Assembly (NCBI RefSeq): GCF_016429215.1
Contig: NZ_JAELUH010000029.1
Location: forward strand, 1 to 63,397
Source: Herbaspirillum sp. ASV7
GTDB lineage: Bacteria > Pseudomonadota > Gammaproteobacteria > Burkholderiales > Burkholderiaceae_D
DNA: 63,397 nucleotides
Direction of reading: 5' to 3'
In this document: piece after piece, positions 26,695 through 35,933 of the stretch
Layout of the letters: every line of letters starts with the position of its first letter
How positions within the stretch are numbered: the stretch's first letter is position 1
Notes under the pieces: generated by a model
What the model was told of the DNA's origin: nothing
What the model saw: the letters and a program-made list of their open reading frames with translations, nothing else
Databases searched by the model: none
Position numbers and translations under genes: made by a program

Positions 26695-29600
26695 TCAGCG
26701 GTCATCCTGCGAACCGGGCAGGGCGTGCGTGGTGGGTGCCACGTGCGAGCCAGCGGTCATCGGGGCTTCGTGGTGCGAGGCCGAGTGCAGCTTCCGGCGG
26801 TTGATGGTCCGCAGCAGCACATAGAACACCGGTGTCAGGAACAGGCCGAACAGGGTCACGCCCAGCATGCCGAAGAACACCGCGATACCCATCGCATGAC
26901 GCATTTCCGAACCGGCACCGGAGGAGGTCACCAGCGGCACCACACCCATGATGAAGGCGATCGAGGTCATCAGGATGGGGCGCAGACGCAGGCGGCTCGA
27001 TTCGATGGCAGCTTGCACGGCGGTGCGGCCTTGCATTTCCAGTTCGCGGGCGAACTCCACGATCAGGATGGCGTTCTTGGCCGACAGACCCACCAGCACC
27101 ATCAGACCGATCTGGGTGAAGATGTTGTTGTCGCCACGAGTGAGCCACACACCGGTCAGCGCCGCCAGGATGCTCATCGGCACGATCAGGATCACGGCCA
27201 GCGGCAGGGTCATGCTTTCATAGAGCGCGGCCAGCACCAGGAACACCAGCAGTACGCTGATCGGGAACACCCACACGCCGGCGTTGCCTGCGAGGATCTT
27301 CTGGTAGGTCAGGTCGGTCCATTCGAACTTGATGCCACGTGGCAGGGTCGCTGCAGCCACGCGCTCGGCGGCGGCCTGGGCCTGGTCCGAGGAATAACCC
27401 GGGGCCGGACCACCGTTGATGTCGGCGGCCGTGTAGCCGTTGTAGCGCACCACCATTTCCGGACCGAAGGTCTGCTTGACCTTCACCACCGAGGACAGCG
27501 GCACCATCTCGCCGGCGTCGTTGCGGGTCTTCAGCTGGGCGATATCCTCGGCCTTGGCGCGGAAGGGCGCGTCAGCCTGGGCACGGACCTGGTAGACCCG
27601 GCCGAAGCGGTTGAAGTCGTTCACATACAGCGAACCCAGGTAGATCTGCATGGTGTTGAAGACGTCGGTCACCGGGATGCCCAACTGCTTGGCCTTGACG
27701 CGATCCAGTTCCACGTCCAGCTGCGGCACGTTGATCTGGTAGCTGGAGAACATCGGGCCCAGGGCAGGTTCCTTGGCGGCGGCCTTCATGAAGGCTTGCG
27801 CGGCCTTGTCCAGTTCGGCATAGCCCAGTGCGTCACGGTCTTCGATCTGCATCTTGAAGCCACCCAGCGTACCCAGGCCCATCACCGGCGGCGGCGGGAA
27901 GACGGCGGTGAAGGCTTCCTTGATGCCGCCGAACTTCTTGTTCAGCGAGGCGGCGATGGCATTGCCCGAGAGCTCCTTGCTCTTGCGCTCTTCGAAGGGC
28001 TTCAAGCCCACGAAGACGATACCGGCCGAGGAACTGTTGGTGAAGCCGTTGATGGACAGGCCGGGGAAGGCGATGGCGCTGGCCACACCCGGTTCCTTCA
28101 ACATGATGTCGCTCATCTTGCGCATCACTTCTTCGCTACGGTCGATCGAAGCACCGTTGGGCAGTTGCGCGAAGGCCACCAGGTATTGCTTGTCCTGGCC
28201 CGGCACGAAGCCGCCGGGGACGATATAGGAAACGCCCAGGGTCGCGGCCAGCAGCACCACGTAGACACCCATGGTGGCGCCCTTGCGCTTGATCACGCCG
28301 GTCACGCCGCCGCCGTAGTTGTCGGAGGCGCGCTGGAAGAAGCGGTTGAAGCGGATGAAGAAGCCACCCAGGAAACGGTCCATCTGGCGCGTCAGCCAGT
28401 CCGGCTTGTCGCCATGGCCCTTGAGCAGCATGGCCGCCAGCGCCGGCGACAGCGTCAGCGAGTTGAAGGCCGAGATGACGGTGGAGATCGCAATGGTCAT
28501 CGCGAACTGCTTGTAGAACTGGCCAGTCAGACCGGTCATGAAGGCCAGCGGCACGAACACCGCCACCAGGGTCAAGGCGATGGCGATGATGGGGCCGGAC
28601 ACTTCCTGCATGGCGCGATAGGTGGCGTCACGCGGGGAGAGACCGGCACCGATGTTGCGCTCGACGTTTTCCACCACCACGATGGCATCATCGACCACGA
28701 TACCGATGGCCAGCACCATGCCGAACAGCGACAGCGCATTGATGGTGTAGCCGAAGCTCAGCATCAGCGAGAAGGTACCGATGATGGAGACCGGCACGGC
28801 CAGCAGAGGGATGATGGAAGCACGCCAGGTCTGCAGGAAGATGATCACCACGATCACCACCAGGGCAATGGCTTCGAGCAGGGTATGCACCACGGCCTCG
28901 ATGGAGGCACGCACGAACTGGGTCGGGTCATAGACGATGCTGTAGCTGACCGAGCTGGGGAAGTCGGCCGACAATTCCTTCATCGCCGCGCGCACCTGGG
29001 TCGAGACATCCAGCGCATTGGCACCAGGGGCCTGGAAGATGGGGATGGCCACGGCCGGCTTGTTGTCCAGCAGCGAGCGTAGGCCATATTCGGAAGCCGC
29101 CAGTTCCACCCGGGCGACGTCGCCCAGGCGGGTGGTGGCGCCGTCTGGCGAGGCCTTCAGGATGATGTCGCGGAATTCGCCTTCGGTCTTCAGGCGGCCC
29201 TGGGCGTTCACCGACAGCTGCAGCGGGGTTTCCGGCGAGCTGGGCGAGGCGCCGATCACGCCGGCGGCCACCTGCACGTTCTGCTCGCGGATGGCGCGCA
29301 CCACGTCGCTGGCGGTCAGGCCGCGCTGGGCCACCTTGTTGGGGTCGAGCCAGACGCGCATGGCGTAGTTGCCCGAACCGAACAGGCCCACTTCACCCAC
29401 GCCCTGGATGCGCGCCAGGCGGTCCTTGACGTTGAGGACCGCGTAGTTGCGCAGGTAGGTGGTGTCGTAGCGGTTGTCCGGCGAGATCAGGTGCACCACC
29501 ATGGTCAGCGTGGGCGAGGACTTCAGCGTAGTCACGCCCAGGCGCTGCACGTCTTCCGGCAGGCGCGGCAGGGCTTGCGAGACGCGGTTCTGCACCAGCT

Positions 29601-29919
29601 GCTGGGCCTTGTCGGGGTCCACGCCCAGGCGGAAGTTGACGGTGATGGTGAGGTTGCCGTCGCTATTGGCCTGCGACTGCATGTAGAGCATGTTTTCCAC
29701 GCCGTTGATCTGCTCTTCCAGCGGCGAAGCCACGGTTTCGGCGATCACCTTGGGGTTGGCGCCGGGATACTGCGCGCGCACCACCACCGAGGGCGGCACC
29801 ACTTCCGGGTACTCGGAGATGGGCAGCTGGAACATGGCCAGCACACCGCCCAGCAATAGCAGTACCGACAGCACGCCCGCGAAGATCGGGCGGTCGATAA
29901 AGAATTTTGAGATGTTCAT
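26695..29919 (-). CDS. ceoB: RND family inner-membrane multidrug efflux pump (HAE1/AcrB type)
   Basis: The 1074-residue length, the start MNISKFFIDRPIFAGVLS and the two large periplasmic loops are those of AcrB/MexF-type drug-proton antiporters. The proton-relay motif in transmembrane helix 4 is present as GIVVDDAIVVVEN, with the paired Asp. Gene order with a membrane-fusion protein, a lipase-like protein and a divergent LysR matches the Burkholderia ceo/bpeEF-oprC operons. Those pumps export chloramphenicol, trimethoprim and fluoroquinolones. The family is certain; substrate range is inferred from gene order. Confidence 0.93.
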   Translation of the reverse strand: MNISKFFIDRPIFAGVLSVLLLLGGVLAMFQLPISEYPEVVPPSVVVRAQYPGANPKVIAETVASPLEEQINGVENMLYMQSQANSDGNLTITVNFRLGVDPDKAQQLVQNRVSQALPRLPEDVQRLGVTTLKSSPTLTMVVHLISPDNRYDTTYLRNYAVLNVKDRLARIQGVGEVGLFGSGNYAMRVWLDPNKVAQRGLTASDVVRAIREQNVQVAAGVIGASPSSPETPLQLSVNAQGRLKTEGEFRDIILKASPDGATTRLGDVARVELAASEYGLRSLLDNKPAVAIPIFQAPGANALDVSTQVRAAMKELSADFPSSVSYSIVYDPTQFVRASIEAVVHTLLEAIALVVIVVIIFLQTWRASIIPLLAVPVSIIGTFSLMLSFGYTINALSLFGMVLAIGIVVDDAIVVVENVERNIGAGLSPRDATYRAMQEVSGPIIAIALTLVAVFVPLAFMTGLTGQFYKQFAMTIAISTVISAFNSLTLSPALAAMLLKGHGDKPDWLTRQMDRFLGGFFIRFNRFFQRASDNYGGGVTGVIKRKGATMGVYVVLLAATLGVSYIVPGGFVPGQDKQYLVAFAQLPNGASIDRSEEVMRKMSDIMLKEPGVASAIAFPGLSINGFTNSSSAGIVFVGLKPFEERKSKELSGNAIAASLNKKFGGIKEAFTAVFPPPPVMGLGTLGGFKMQIEDRDALGYAELDKAAQAFMKAAAKEPALGPMFSSYQINVPQLDVELDRVKAKQLGIPVTDVFNTMQIYLGSLYVNDFNRFGRVYQVRAQADAPFRAKAEDIAQLKTRNDAGEMVPLSSVVKVKQTFGPEMVVRYNGYTAADINGGPAPGYSSDQAQAAAERVAAATLPRGIKFEWTDLTYQKILAGNAGVWVFPISVLLVFLVLAALYESMTLPLAVILIVPMSILAALTGVWLTRGDNNIFTQIGLMVLVGLSAKNAILIVEFARELEMQGRTAVQAAIESSRLRLRPILMTSIAFIMGVVPLVTSSGAGSEMRHAMGIAVFFGMLGVTLFGLFLTPVFYVLLRTINRRKLHSASHHEAPMTAGSHVAPTTHALPGSQDDR

Positions 29920-30019
29920 GTAGGTTCCTTGTCAGTCGTCAGGTTGCAAGCGCCCTGGCAGCGGGCGTTGCATCCCCTGCGACCTGTTCTTGCTTGAATG
30001 CGAAAGGGCTGGTGCGGTA

Positions 30020-31216
30020 TCAGGCCTTGCCGGCTGCCGGCGTGGCCGCTGCCTGCGGCTGCATCGGCACCACGGTCGGGGTGATGGCGTCGCCCGGACG
30101 GATGCGCTGCAGACCGTTGACGACGATGCGCTCACCAGCCTTCAGGCCGCTTTCCACCACGACCAAGCCATCCTGGCCGGCGCCCACATGGATCTGGCGG
30201 TAGTTGGCGTGGTTGTCCTTGTCGGCCACCATGACGAAGCGCTTGTCCTGGTCGGTGCCGACGGCCTTTTCATCGATCAGCACGGCCGCATGCGGCGCGC
30301 CACCGCCCAGGCGGACACGGGCGTACAGGCCCGGGACCAGCTGGCCGTCGGCGTTGTCGAACACGGCGCGCACGCGGATGGTGCCGGAGGCGGTATCGAG
30401 GCGGTTGTCCACCGAGCCGACCCGGCCCTTGCGCGAGTAGCCGTCTTCATTGGCCAGGCCCAGCTCCACCGGTACGCTGGTGCCGGCAGCACGGGCCGGG
30501 TTGACGTACTTCAGGAAGCTCTGCTCATCCACATCGAAGGAGGCATACACCTTGGCCACCGACACCAGCGTGGTCAGCGGGGCATTGGCCGCGCCCGGGG
30601 TGACGACGTTGCCCACGGTGACTTCGGCGCGCGAGATGCGGCCCGCGACCGGGGCGGTGATGCGGGTGTATTCCAGGTTCAGGCGCGCGGCACGCAGGGC
30701 GGCGCGGGCGGCGGCGACATTGGCGCTGGCTTCGCGGGAGGCGTTCTGCTTTTCCTCGAAGTCGCGCTTGGCGATGGCGTTGTCACCCAGCAGGCGCTGG
30801 CCGCGCGCCAGGTCGGAGGCGGTATAGCCGGCACGCGCTTCGGCGCCGGCCAGTTGCGCTTCGGCGCGGGCCACTTCGGCTTCATAGGGACGCGGGTCGA
30901 TGGTGAAGAGCACATCGCCCTTCTTGACCAGGGCGCCATCCTTGAAGTGCACGGCCGTCAGGGTGCCGCCCACCAGGGGACGGACCTCGACGCGGTCGAC
31001 CGCTTCGATGCGGCCCGAATAGGATTGCCAGTCGATGATCTGGCGGTTGACGACTTCGGCCACATCGACCGGTGCCGCCGGAGCGGCGGCCGGGCCGGTG
31101 CTGGCATTGGCCGAGAGACCGACTACCGAGATGGCGCCGCCGACCGAGAGGGCGATGACGGCCAGGACGGTGGCGGTAAGGGCGAAACGCTTGCGCAGGG
31201 GGGCTGGAGTTTGCAT
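30020..31216 (-). CDS. ceoA: RND efflux periplasmic adaptor (membrane fusion protein)
   Basis: The 398-residue adaptor has an N-terminal anchor (residues ~10-35), a lipoyl/barrel-sandwich half around EVRPLVGGTLTAVHFKDG, a coiled-coil alpha-hairpin, and barrel segments ending in GLQRIRPGD. It links the inner pump to the outer channel. The ATG at 31216 follows GAGGATAAGAAA. The N-terminal segment has no lipobox Cys. It begins ten bases after the lipase-like gene and precedes the pump gene by 100 bases, as in ceo-type operons. Confidence 0.92.
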   Translation of the reverse strand: MQTPAPLRKRFALTATVLAVIALSVGGAISVVGLSANASTGPAAAPAAPVDVAEVVNRQIIDWQSYSGRIEAVDRVEVRPLVGGTLTAVHFKDGALVKKGDVLFTIDPRPYEAEVARAEAQLAGAEARAGYTASDLARGQRLLGDNAIAKRDFEEKQNASREASANVAAARAALRAARLNLEYTRITAPVAGRISRAEVTVGNVVTPGAANAPLTTLVSVAKVYASFDVDEQSFLKYVNPARAAGTSVPVELGLANEDGYSRKGRVGSVDNRLDTASGTIRVRAVFDNADGQLVPGLYARVRLGGGAPHAAVLIDEKAVGTDQDKRFVMVADKDNHANYRQIHVGAGQDGLVVVESGLKAGERIVVNGLQRIRPGDAITPTVVPMQPQAAATPAAGKA

Positions 31217-31226
31217 TTTCTTATCC

Positions 31227-32090
31227 TCAGAGGGCAGTGGAGGGGTTGAGCTTGAAGGGCAGGTAAGGGTGTTGGTCATCGTTGCCTTGCAGGCTGGCAA
31301 AGCGGCAACGCAGGAAATTGACGATTTCCTTGAGCAGGGGCAGATGCGTGCTCAAGGCGCCATGGGTAATGCCGGCAAAGCGCGAGACCTGCGTGGGCAC
31401 GCCGGCGCGGATCAGGCTGGAGGCGTATTTCTCGGCCTCCGGGCAGAGCACGTCGCGTTCGGCGGTGGCGATGAAGGCCGCTGGCAGGCCGGCCAGGCGG
31501 CTCACTTCCAGCGGCGCGGCATAGGGATGCAGGCGCTGCATGGTCTGCGGCAGGTACTGGCGATAGCTGGCGGCGCACTTCTCGACGGTGAGGTCCGATT
31601 GCAGGCGGCCGGCGTCGCCGATCATGCGCATGCTCGGGTCCAGCATGGGGCTGATCAGGATCTGCGCGGCCAGCGGCTTGCCGCAGCGGTCGCGGGTCAT
31701 CAGGGTCAGGGCTACGGCCAGGCCGCCACCGGCGTCGTCCCCGGCGACCACCATGCGGTCCAGGTCCACGCCGATCTCATCGGCATGCTTGCAGGCCCAG
31801 GTGGCAGCGGCGAAGGCGTCTTCGGGCGCGGCCGGGAAGGGCTTGGCCGGGGCCAGCGCGTAGCTCACCGACAACACCACGGCCTGGCCGTGCTGGGCGA
31901 TGAAGCGGGCCGGGGTGTCGGCGTCGTCCAGCGAACCGCTGACGTAACCGCCGCCGTGGAAATACATCACCAGCGGCAACTTGCTGTCAGCGGCAGCCTC
32001 CCGGGCCGGCTGGTAGAGACGCACCGGGATGCGCCCCAGCGGGCCGGGGACGAAGAAATTGCGGATGTTGACGGAATGCGAGCCTTGCAT
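31227..32090 (-). CDS. llpE: LlpE-like alpha/beta-hydrolase with altered nucleophile elbow
   Basis: This is the first gene of the efflux operon and corresponds in position to llpE, the lipase-like gene of Burkholderia ceo/bpe operons. The hormone-sensitive-lipase pattern is present: the oxyanion loop HGGGY, an acid in AERDVLCPE and a base in GITHGAL. The elbow, however, reads GDDAGG where active esterases have GDSAGG, so the Ser nucleophile is replaced by Asp at 31734-31736. Either it is catalytically impaired or it uses another chemistry. The start is uncertain: the ATG at 32090 excludes an AT-rich palindromic region; the frame also stays open to an ATG at 32225. Confidence 0.75.
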   Translation of the reverse strand: MQGSHSVNIRNFFVPGPLGRIPVRLYQPAREAAADSKLPLVMYFHGGGYVSGSLDDADTPARFIAQHGQAVVLSVSYALAPAKPFPAAPEDAFAAATWACKHADEIGVDLDRMVVAGDDAGGGLAVALTLMTRDRCGKPLAAQILISPMLDPSMRMIGDAGRLQSDLTVEKCAASYRQYLPQTMQRLHPYAAPLEVSRLAGLPAAFIATAERDVLCPEAEKYASSLIRAGVPTQVSRFAGITHGALSTHLPLLKEIVNFLRCRFASLQGNDDQHPYLPFKLNPSTAL

Positions 32091-32183
32091 GATGTGCGCC
32101 TGGGCCGAAGCCACTTGTCCAAGATTGAAGCGGATTGTGCGCCACAGCAGGACCTCAAATAAACACCTATAATCCAACAACAC

Positions 32184-32202
32184 TGTTCGGATGTTCAGAA
32201 CA
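32184..32202. promoter_or_regulatory. Inverted repeat in the efflux-operon/regulator intergenic region
   Basis: TGTTC at 32184-32188 and GAACA at 32198-32202 form a perfect inverted repeat separated by nine bases, within AT-rich sequence between the divergent llpE and LysR genes. It has the size of a LysR-type T-N11-A box and is the best visible operator candidate for the pump. No convincing promoter hexamers could be fixed around it. Confidence 0.5.
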
Positions 32203-32494
32203 ATCAAGGCCAGGAAATTCTTCACAATAGGGCTCCCGATAGCGATGGAAACGTCGCTGCCGCCCGTGCGGCAAGACCGCGAAAAGCCGGCCTCTGCCTT
32301 GCAGTGATGCAGCGAATTTCCTTGGAATTGATGTAATTTGGTTTAAATTGAAGTGGACTTGGCGTTTTTTCGCCACATCCATCCAGCATGGCAAGTCGGC
32401 GCGCCGGGGGCGGCGCCTCGTTCCATCCCGCGTTTTGTCCTGCCCCCGTCTGCCGCCCCGGCCATCCCGGGGAGAGGGCATCAAGGAGAGAGCG

Positions 32495-33508
32495 ATGGAC
32501 CGTTTCCAGGCCATGCAGGTATTTACCGCCGTGGTGGATGCCAACAGCTTCACGCGAGCTGCCGACAACCTGAATTTGCCGCGCACCACCGTCACCACCC
32601 TGATCCAGGGGCTGGAGAGCATGCTGCAAGTGCGTCTGCTCAACCGCACCACCCGCCGCATCAGCCTCACCCCCGATGGCGCGGCCTATTACGAGCGTTG
32701 CGTGCGCATCCTGGCCGACGTGGATGAAACCGAACAATCCTTCCGCAACGTCACGCGCGGCCCGCAGGGGCGGCTGCGTATCGATGTCCCGGCCTCGGTG
32801 GGGCGCCTGCTGCTGCTGCCCAACCTGTGCGACTTCTATACCAAGTACCCCGACATCGAACTGGTCATGGGCATGGGCGACCGCCCGGTGGACATGGTGC
32901 AGGAGGCGGTCGACTGCGTGATCCGCATCGGTGAGCTGCAGGATTCGTCGATGGTGGCGCGCCGCATCGGCACCTTCCAGACCGTTACCTGTGCCGCGCC
33001 GTCCTACCTGGAACGCCATGGCGTGCCGCACACCATCGAGGATCTGCAGCAGCACAAGTCGGTCCACTATTTCTCCAGCCGCACCGGCCGCACCATCGAC
33101 TGGGATTTCGTCGTCGATGGCGTCACGCGCGAGGTGAAGATGGATGGCAAGCTCTCCGTCAACGACGGCGATGCCTACGTGGAATGCGCGCTGCAGGGCT
33201 TCGGCATGGTGCAGGCGCCGCTCTACATGGTCACGCGCCACATCGAGGAAGGCCGCCTGGTCGAGCTGCTCTCGCAATGGAAGCCGGCGCCGCTGCCGAT
33301 CTCGGTGGTCTACCTGCACAACCGCCATCTCTCGCCCAAGGTGCGCGCCTTCGTCGACTGGGTGGCCGAGCTGTTTTCCACCTGCCCGTTGCACAAGGCT
33401 TGCACCATGGGCATGGAAGACAATGAATGCCGTTTCGTCGACAAGTCCGAGCAGACCACGGTACGTACCGTGGTGGAGCAATACAACATCGCCGAGAGCG
33501 TGTTCTGA
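32495..33508 (+). CDS. ceoR: LysR family regulator of the divergent efflux operon
   Basis: The 337-residue protein has an N-terminal LysR winged helix (MDRFQAMQVFTAVVDANSF onward, about residues 1-60) and a co-inducer domain with SVNDGDAYVECALQGFGMVQAP, characteristic of the family. The C-terminal tail of about 40 residues is longer than in most LysR proteins. It is divergent from the llpE-ceoAB-opcM genes, as CeoR/BpeT are in Burkholderia, where they respond to salicylate or other inducers. The ATG at 32495 has AAGGAGAG at 32483-32490. A terminator follows directly. Confidence 0.85.
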   Translation: MDRFQAMQVFTAVVDANSFTRAADNLNLPRTTVTTLIQGLESMLQVRLLNRTTRRISLTPDGAAYYERCVRILADVDETEQSFRNVTRGPQGRLRIDVPASVGRLLLLPNLCDFYTKYPDIELVMGMGDRPVDMVQEAVDCVIRIGELQDSSMVARRIGTFQTVTCAAPSYLERHGVPHTIEDLQQHKSVHYFSSRTGRTIDWDFVVDGVTREVKMDGKLSVNDGDAYVECALQGFGMVQAPLYMVTRHIEEGRLVELLSQWKPAPLPISVVYLHNRHLSPKVRAFVDWVAELFSTCPLHKACTMGMEDNECRFVDKSEQTTVRTVVEQYNIAESVF

Positions 33509-33540
33509 GTGGGATGGGTTGGTCGTGATGCTGTGGATTA

Positions 33541-33561
33541 TGCGACGGCAGTCGCATTTTT
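33541..33561 (+). terminator. Rho-independent terminator after the LysR gene
   Basis: A perfect six-base stem, TGCGAC at 33541-33546 and GTCGCA at 33551-33556, with a GGCA loop, is followed by five T residues. It lies 33 bases after the LysR stop codon. Confidence 0.85.
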
Positions 33562-33704
33562 CGCGTGCCGAAAGCTGCCGATTTCCTGCCCGATTCTCCG
33601 TTGATGTTGCTTTGCACCACCGTGCGCAATGGCCGGCGTGGCGGATTTGCAGCGATCAGCCTGCCGGGCGGGCGTGGCGGCATACCTAATCCTGCTGATT
33701 TATT

Positions 33705-33741
33705 GCCTGATCCTCCGAGGGTTCCAGGTGGAGAATCAGGC
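33705..33741. repeat. Interrupted inverted repeat upstream of the AraC-type gene
   Basis: GCCTGATCCTCC at 33705-33716 is mirrored by GGAGAATCAGGC at 33730-33741 with one mismatch and a 13-base loop. It ends about 50 bases before the AraC-family start codon and could be an operator or a weak transcript hairpin. There is no T tract. Confidence 0.45.
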
Positions 33742-33792
33742 AAGCCGGTGGCCGCGTTAAGCTCGCGCCTACATCCTGACTGAAAGAGCAAC

Positions 33793-34815
33793 ATGGACCT
33801 GAACCTGCACGCCGTCCACGAGACTGCCCCGCTGGCCGATCCTGCCCTGGACTTTGCCGCCACCGCGGCACCGCCTGCCCAGGCCAGTGACGATCCCCGC
33901 TTCGAGGCCATGCAGCAAGAGCTGCTGCAATTGCTGGACCGCTACACCAGCGGCACCGAGGGCATCATCGATACCGCCATTCCCGGCATGGCGATCTACC
34001 GCATCACCTGCCCGAGCGGGCCCAAGCACACGGTGCAGAACCCGGTCTTCGCGGTCATCGCGCAGGGTTCCAAGCGGCTGCTCATCGGCGACGAGGTCTA
34101 CGAATACGATCCCATGCATTACCTGGTGGCCTCGGTGGACCTGCCGGTGGTGGGCAAGGTGATGGTGAGCAGCCCGGAGGAACCCTACCTGGGTTTGCGG
34201 CTGGAGCTGGATACCCTGGAGATCGGCGCCCTGATCGGCGACGAGAACCTGCCGCTGGCCGCCAGTACGGCTGGCACCGACAGCGCCGCGCGCGGCCTGT
34301 ACGTGAACCGGCTCGATGTGCAGTTGCTGGATGCGGTACTGCGACTGCTGCGGCTGCACGAGACGCCGCGCGACGTTCCCATCCTGGCGCCGATGATACG
34401 GCGCGAGATCCTCTATCGCCTGCTGATGAATGGCCAGGGCGCGCTGCTGCGCCAGACCGTGCTGCAGGACAGCCAGATGAACCGCATCGCCAAGGCCATC
34501 CGCCTGATCCGCGATGGCTACGACCAGGCCCTGCGGGTGGAAGAGATCGCGCGCGATGTGCACATGAGCGTGTCCTCGCTGCATCATCACTTCAAGCTGG
34601 TGACGGCCATGAGCCCCTTGCAGTACCAGAAGAACCTGCGCCTGCAGGAAGCGCGCAAGCTCATCCTCACCGCCGACGCCAGCGTGGCCACGGCGGCGCA
34701 TCTGGTGGGCTACGAGAGTTCGTCCCAGTTCAGTCGCGAATACAGTCGCCTCTTCGGCGCGCCGCCGCTGCGCGACAAGCGCCGCTGGCAGGAAGAAGAA
34801 GCGCCGCTCCTGTAG
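33793..34815 (+). CDS. AraC family transcriptional regulator
   Basis: The 340-residue protein has an AraC_N-type ligand region (about residues 60-220) and a C-terminal double helix-turn-helix. The latter includes VEEIARDVHMSVSSLHHHFK and a second helix ending in VGYESSSQFSREYSRLFG, the family signature. The divergence and spacing suggest it may regulate the aldo-keto reductase gene 91 bases downstream; such pairs are common in proteobacteria. It starts with an ATG after GAAAGAG. Inducer and targets are not known. Confidence 0.9.
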   Translation: MDLNLHAVHETAPLADPALDFAATAAPPAQASDDPRFEAMQQELLQLLDRYTSGTEGIIDTAIPGMAIYRITCPSGPKHTVQNPVFAVIAQGSKRLLIGDEVYEYDPMHYLVASVDLPVVGKVMVSSPEEPYLGLRLELDTLEIGALIGDENLPLAASTAGTDSAARGLYVNRLDVQLLDAVLRLLRLHETPRDVPILAPMIRREILYRLLMNGQGALLRQTVLQDSQMNRIAKAIRLIRDGYDQALRVEEIARDVHMSVSSLHHHFKLVTAMSPLQYQKNLRLQEARKLILTADASVATAAHLVGYESSSQFSREYSRLFGAPPLRDKRRWQEEEAPLL

Positions 34816-34906
34816 CTGGCCAGCAGGAGATGACGGGCAGCGCTAGAATCGTTGTCCGGTTTATCTTATCCACAAGTTTTGAGCATCCACGTTCAACGGA
34901 GACAGC

Positions 34907-35914
34907 ATGCACTATCGTCGCCTCGGCAAGAGCAATCTCAAGGTATCGGCCCTGTGCCTGGGCACCATGATGTTCGGTGACCAGACCGACCTGCAGGAGT
35001 CCGGCCGCATCGTCGCGTCGGCACGCGAACACGGTGTCAATTTCATCGATACCGCCGACGTCTACACCAAGGGCAAGTCCGAGGAGATCGTCGGCAAGCT
35101 GCTGGCCGGGCAGCGCCATGACTGGGTGCTGGCCAGCAAGCTGGGCAACGCCATGAGCGGCAAGCCCAATGAGTCGAACTATTCGCGCCACTGGATCCTG
35201 CGCGAGACCGACAACATCCTGCGCCGTCTCGACACCGATTACCTGGACATCCTCTACATGCACCGCGACTACCAGGACGAGAACCTGGAGGAAGCCGTGC
35301 AAGCCCTGGGCGACCTGATCCGCGCCGGCAAGATCCGTGGCTTTGGCGTCTCCAACTTCCGTGGCTGGCGCATCGCCGAGATCGCCCGCCTGTGCGAGAA
35401 GAACCATGTGCCGCTGCCGCTGGTGTGCCAGCCCTACTACAACCTGCTGAACCGCCAGCCCGAAGTGGAAATCCTGCCGGCCTGCGCGCATTACGGCCTG
35501 GGCGTGGTGCCCTACAGCCCGATCGCGCGCGGCGTGCTGACCGGCAAGTACCAGCCCGGCCAGAAGCCGCCCGAAGATACCCGTGCCGGCCGTGGCGACA
35601 AGCGCATGATGGAAACCGAATTCCGTGAGGAGTCGCTGCTGATCGCGCAGCGCCTGCAGCAGCATTGCGAGGCGCGCGGCATCAAGCTGGGCCAGTTCGC
35701 CACCGCCTGGGTGCTGGCCAATTCAGCCATCAGCAGCGTCATCGCCGGCCCGCGCACGCTGGCGCAGATGGAGGATTACTACGCCGCCGCCGAGCTTGAG
35801 ATCAGCGCCGAGGAAGAGGCCCTGGTCGACAGCCTGGTCACGCCCGGCCATGCGTCCACGCATGGCTATAACGATCCCAATTATCCGTTCTTCGGGCGGG
35901 TGGTGCGGGGCTAA
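34907..35914 (+). CDS. Aldo/keto reductase
   Basis: The 335-residue protein is a TIM-barrel NADPH-dependent oxidoreductase of the Tas/YajO-like group. The catalytic set is visible: Asp in FIDTADVYTKG with its Tyr, Lys in VLASKLG and His in LYMHRDYQ. The start follows GGAGACAGC. It sits after an AraC-type regulator that may control it. The final codons and the TAA stop coincide with a remnant of a parE-like toxin on the other strand (35907-35933). The physiological substrate is unknown. Confidence 0.9.
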   Translation: MHYRRLGKSNLKVSALCLGTMMFGDQTDLQESGRIVASAREHGVNFIDTADVYTKGKSEEIVGKLLAGQRHDWVLASKLGNAMSGKPNESNYSRHWILRETDNILRRLDTDYLDILYMHRDYQDENLEEAVQALGDLIRAGKIRGFGVSNFRGWRIAEIARLCEKNHVPLPLVCQPYYNLLNRQPEVEILPACAHYGLGVVPYSPIARGVLTGKYQPGQKPPEDTRAGRGDKRMMETEFREESLLIAQRLQQHCEARGIKLGQFATAWVLANSAISSVIAGPRTLAQMEDYYAAAELEISAEEEALVDSLVTPGHASTHGYNDPNYPFFGRVVRG

Positions 35915-35933
35915 AGACGACGCGAAAATTCAT
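35907..35933 (-). pseudogene. parE-like toxin remnant (first ~9 codons)
   Basis: On the minus strand an ATG (35933-35931) overlaps the antitoxin stop codon in an ATGA junction, exactly as in intact parDE operons. The first nine codons read MNFRVVFSP, the typical start of ParE-family toxins. After that the frame runs antisense into the C-terminal end of the aldo-keto reductase gene without ParE similarity. The toxin therefore appears to have been deleted, with the break near 35907. The match is short and rests on recall of the family N terminus. Confidence 0.5.

Noticed and set aside
26725..29082. A long rightward open frame opposite the RND pump gene
   Set aside because: It is His/Gln/Gly-rich and has no domain, while the leftward frame is a full-length AcrB-type pump.
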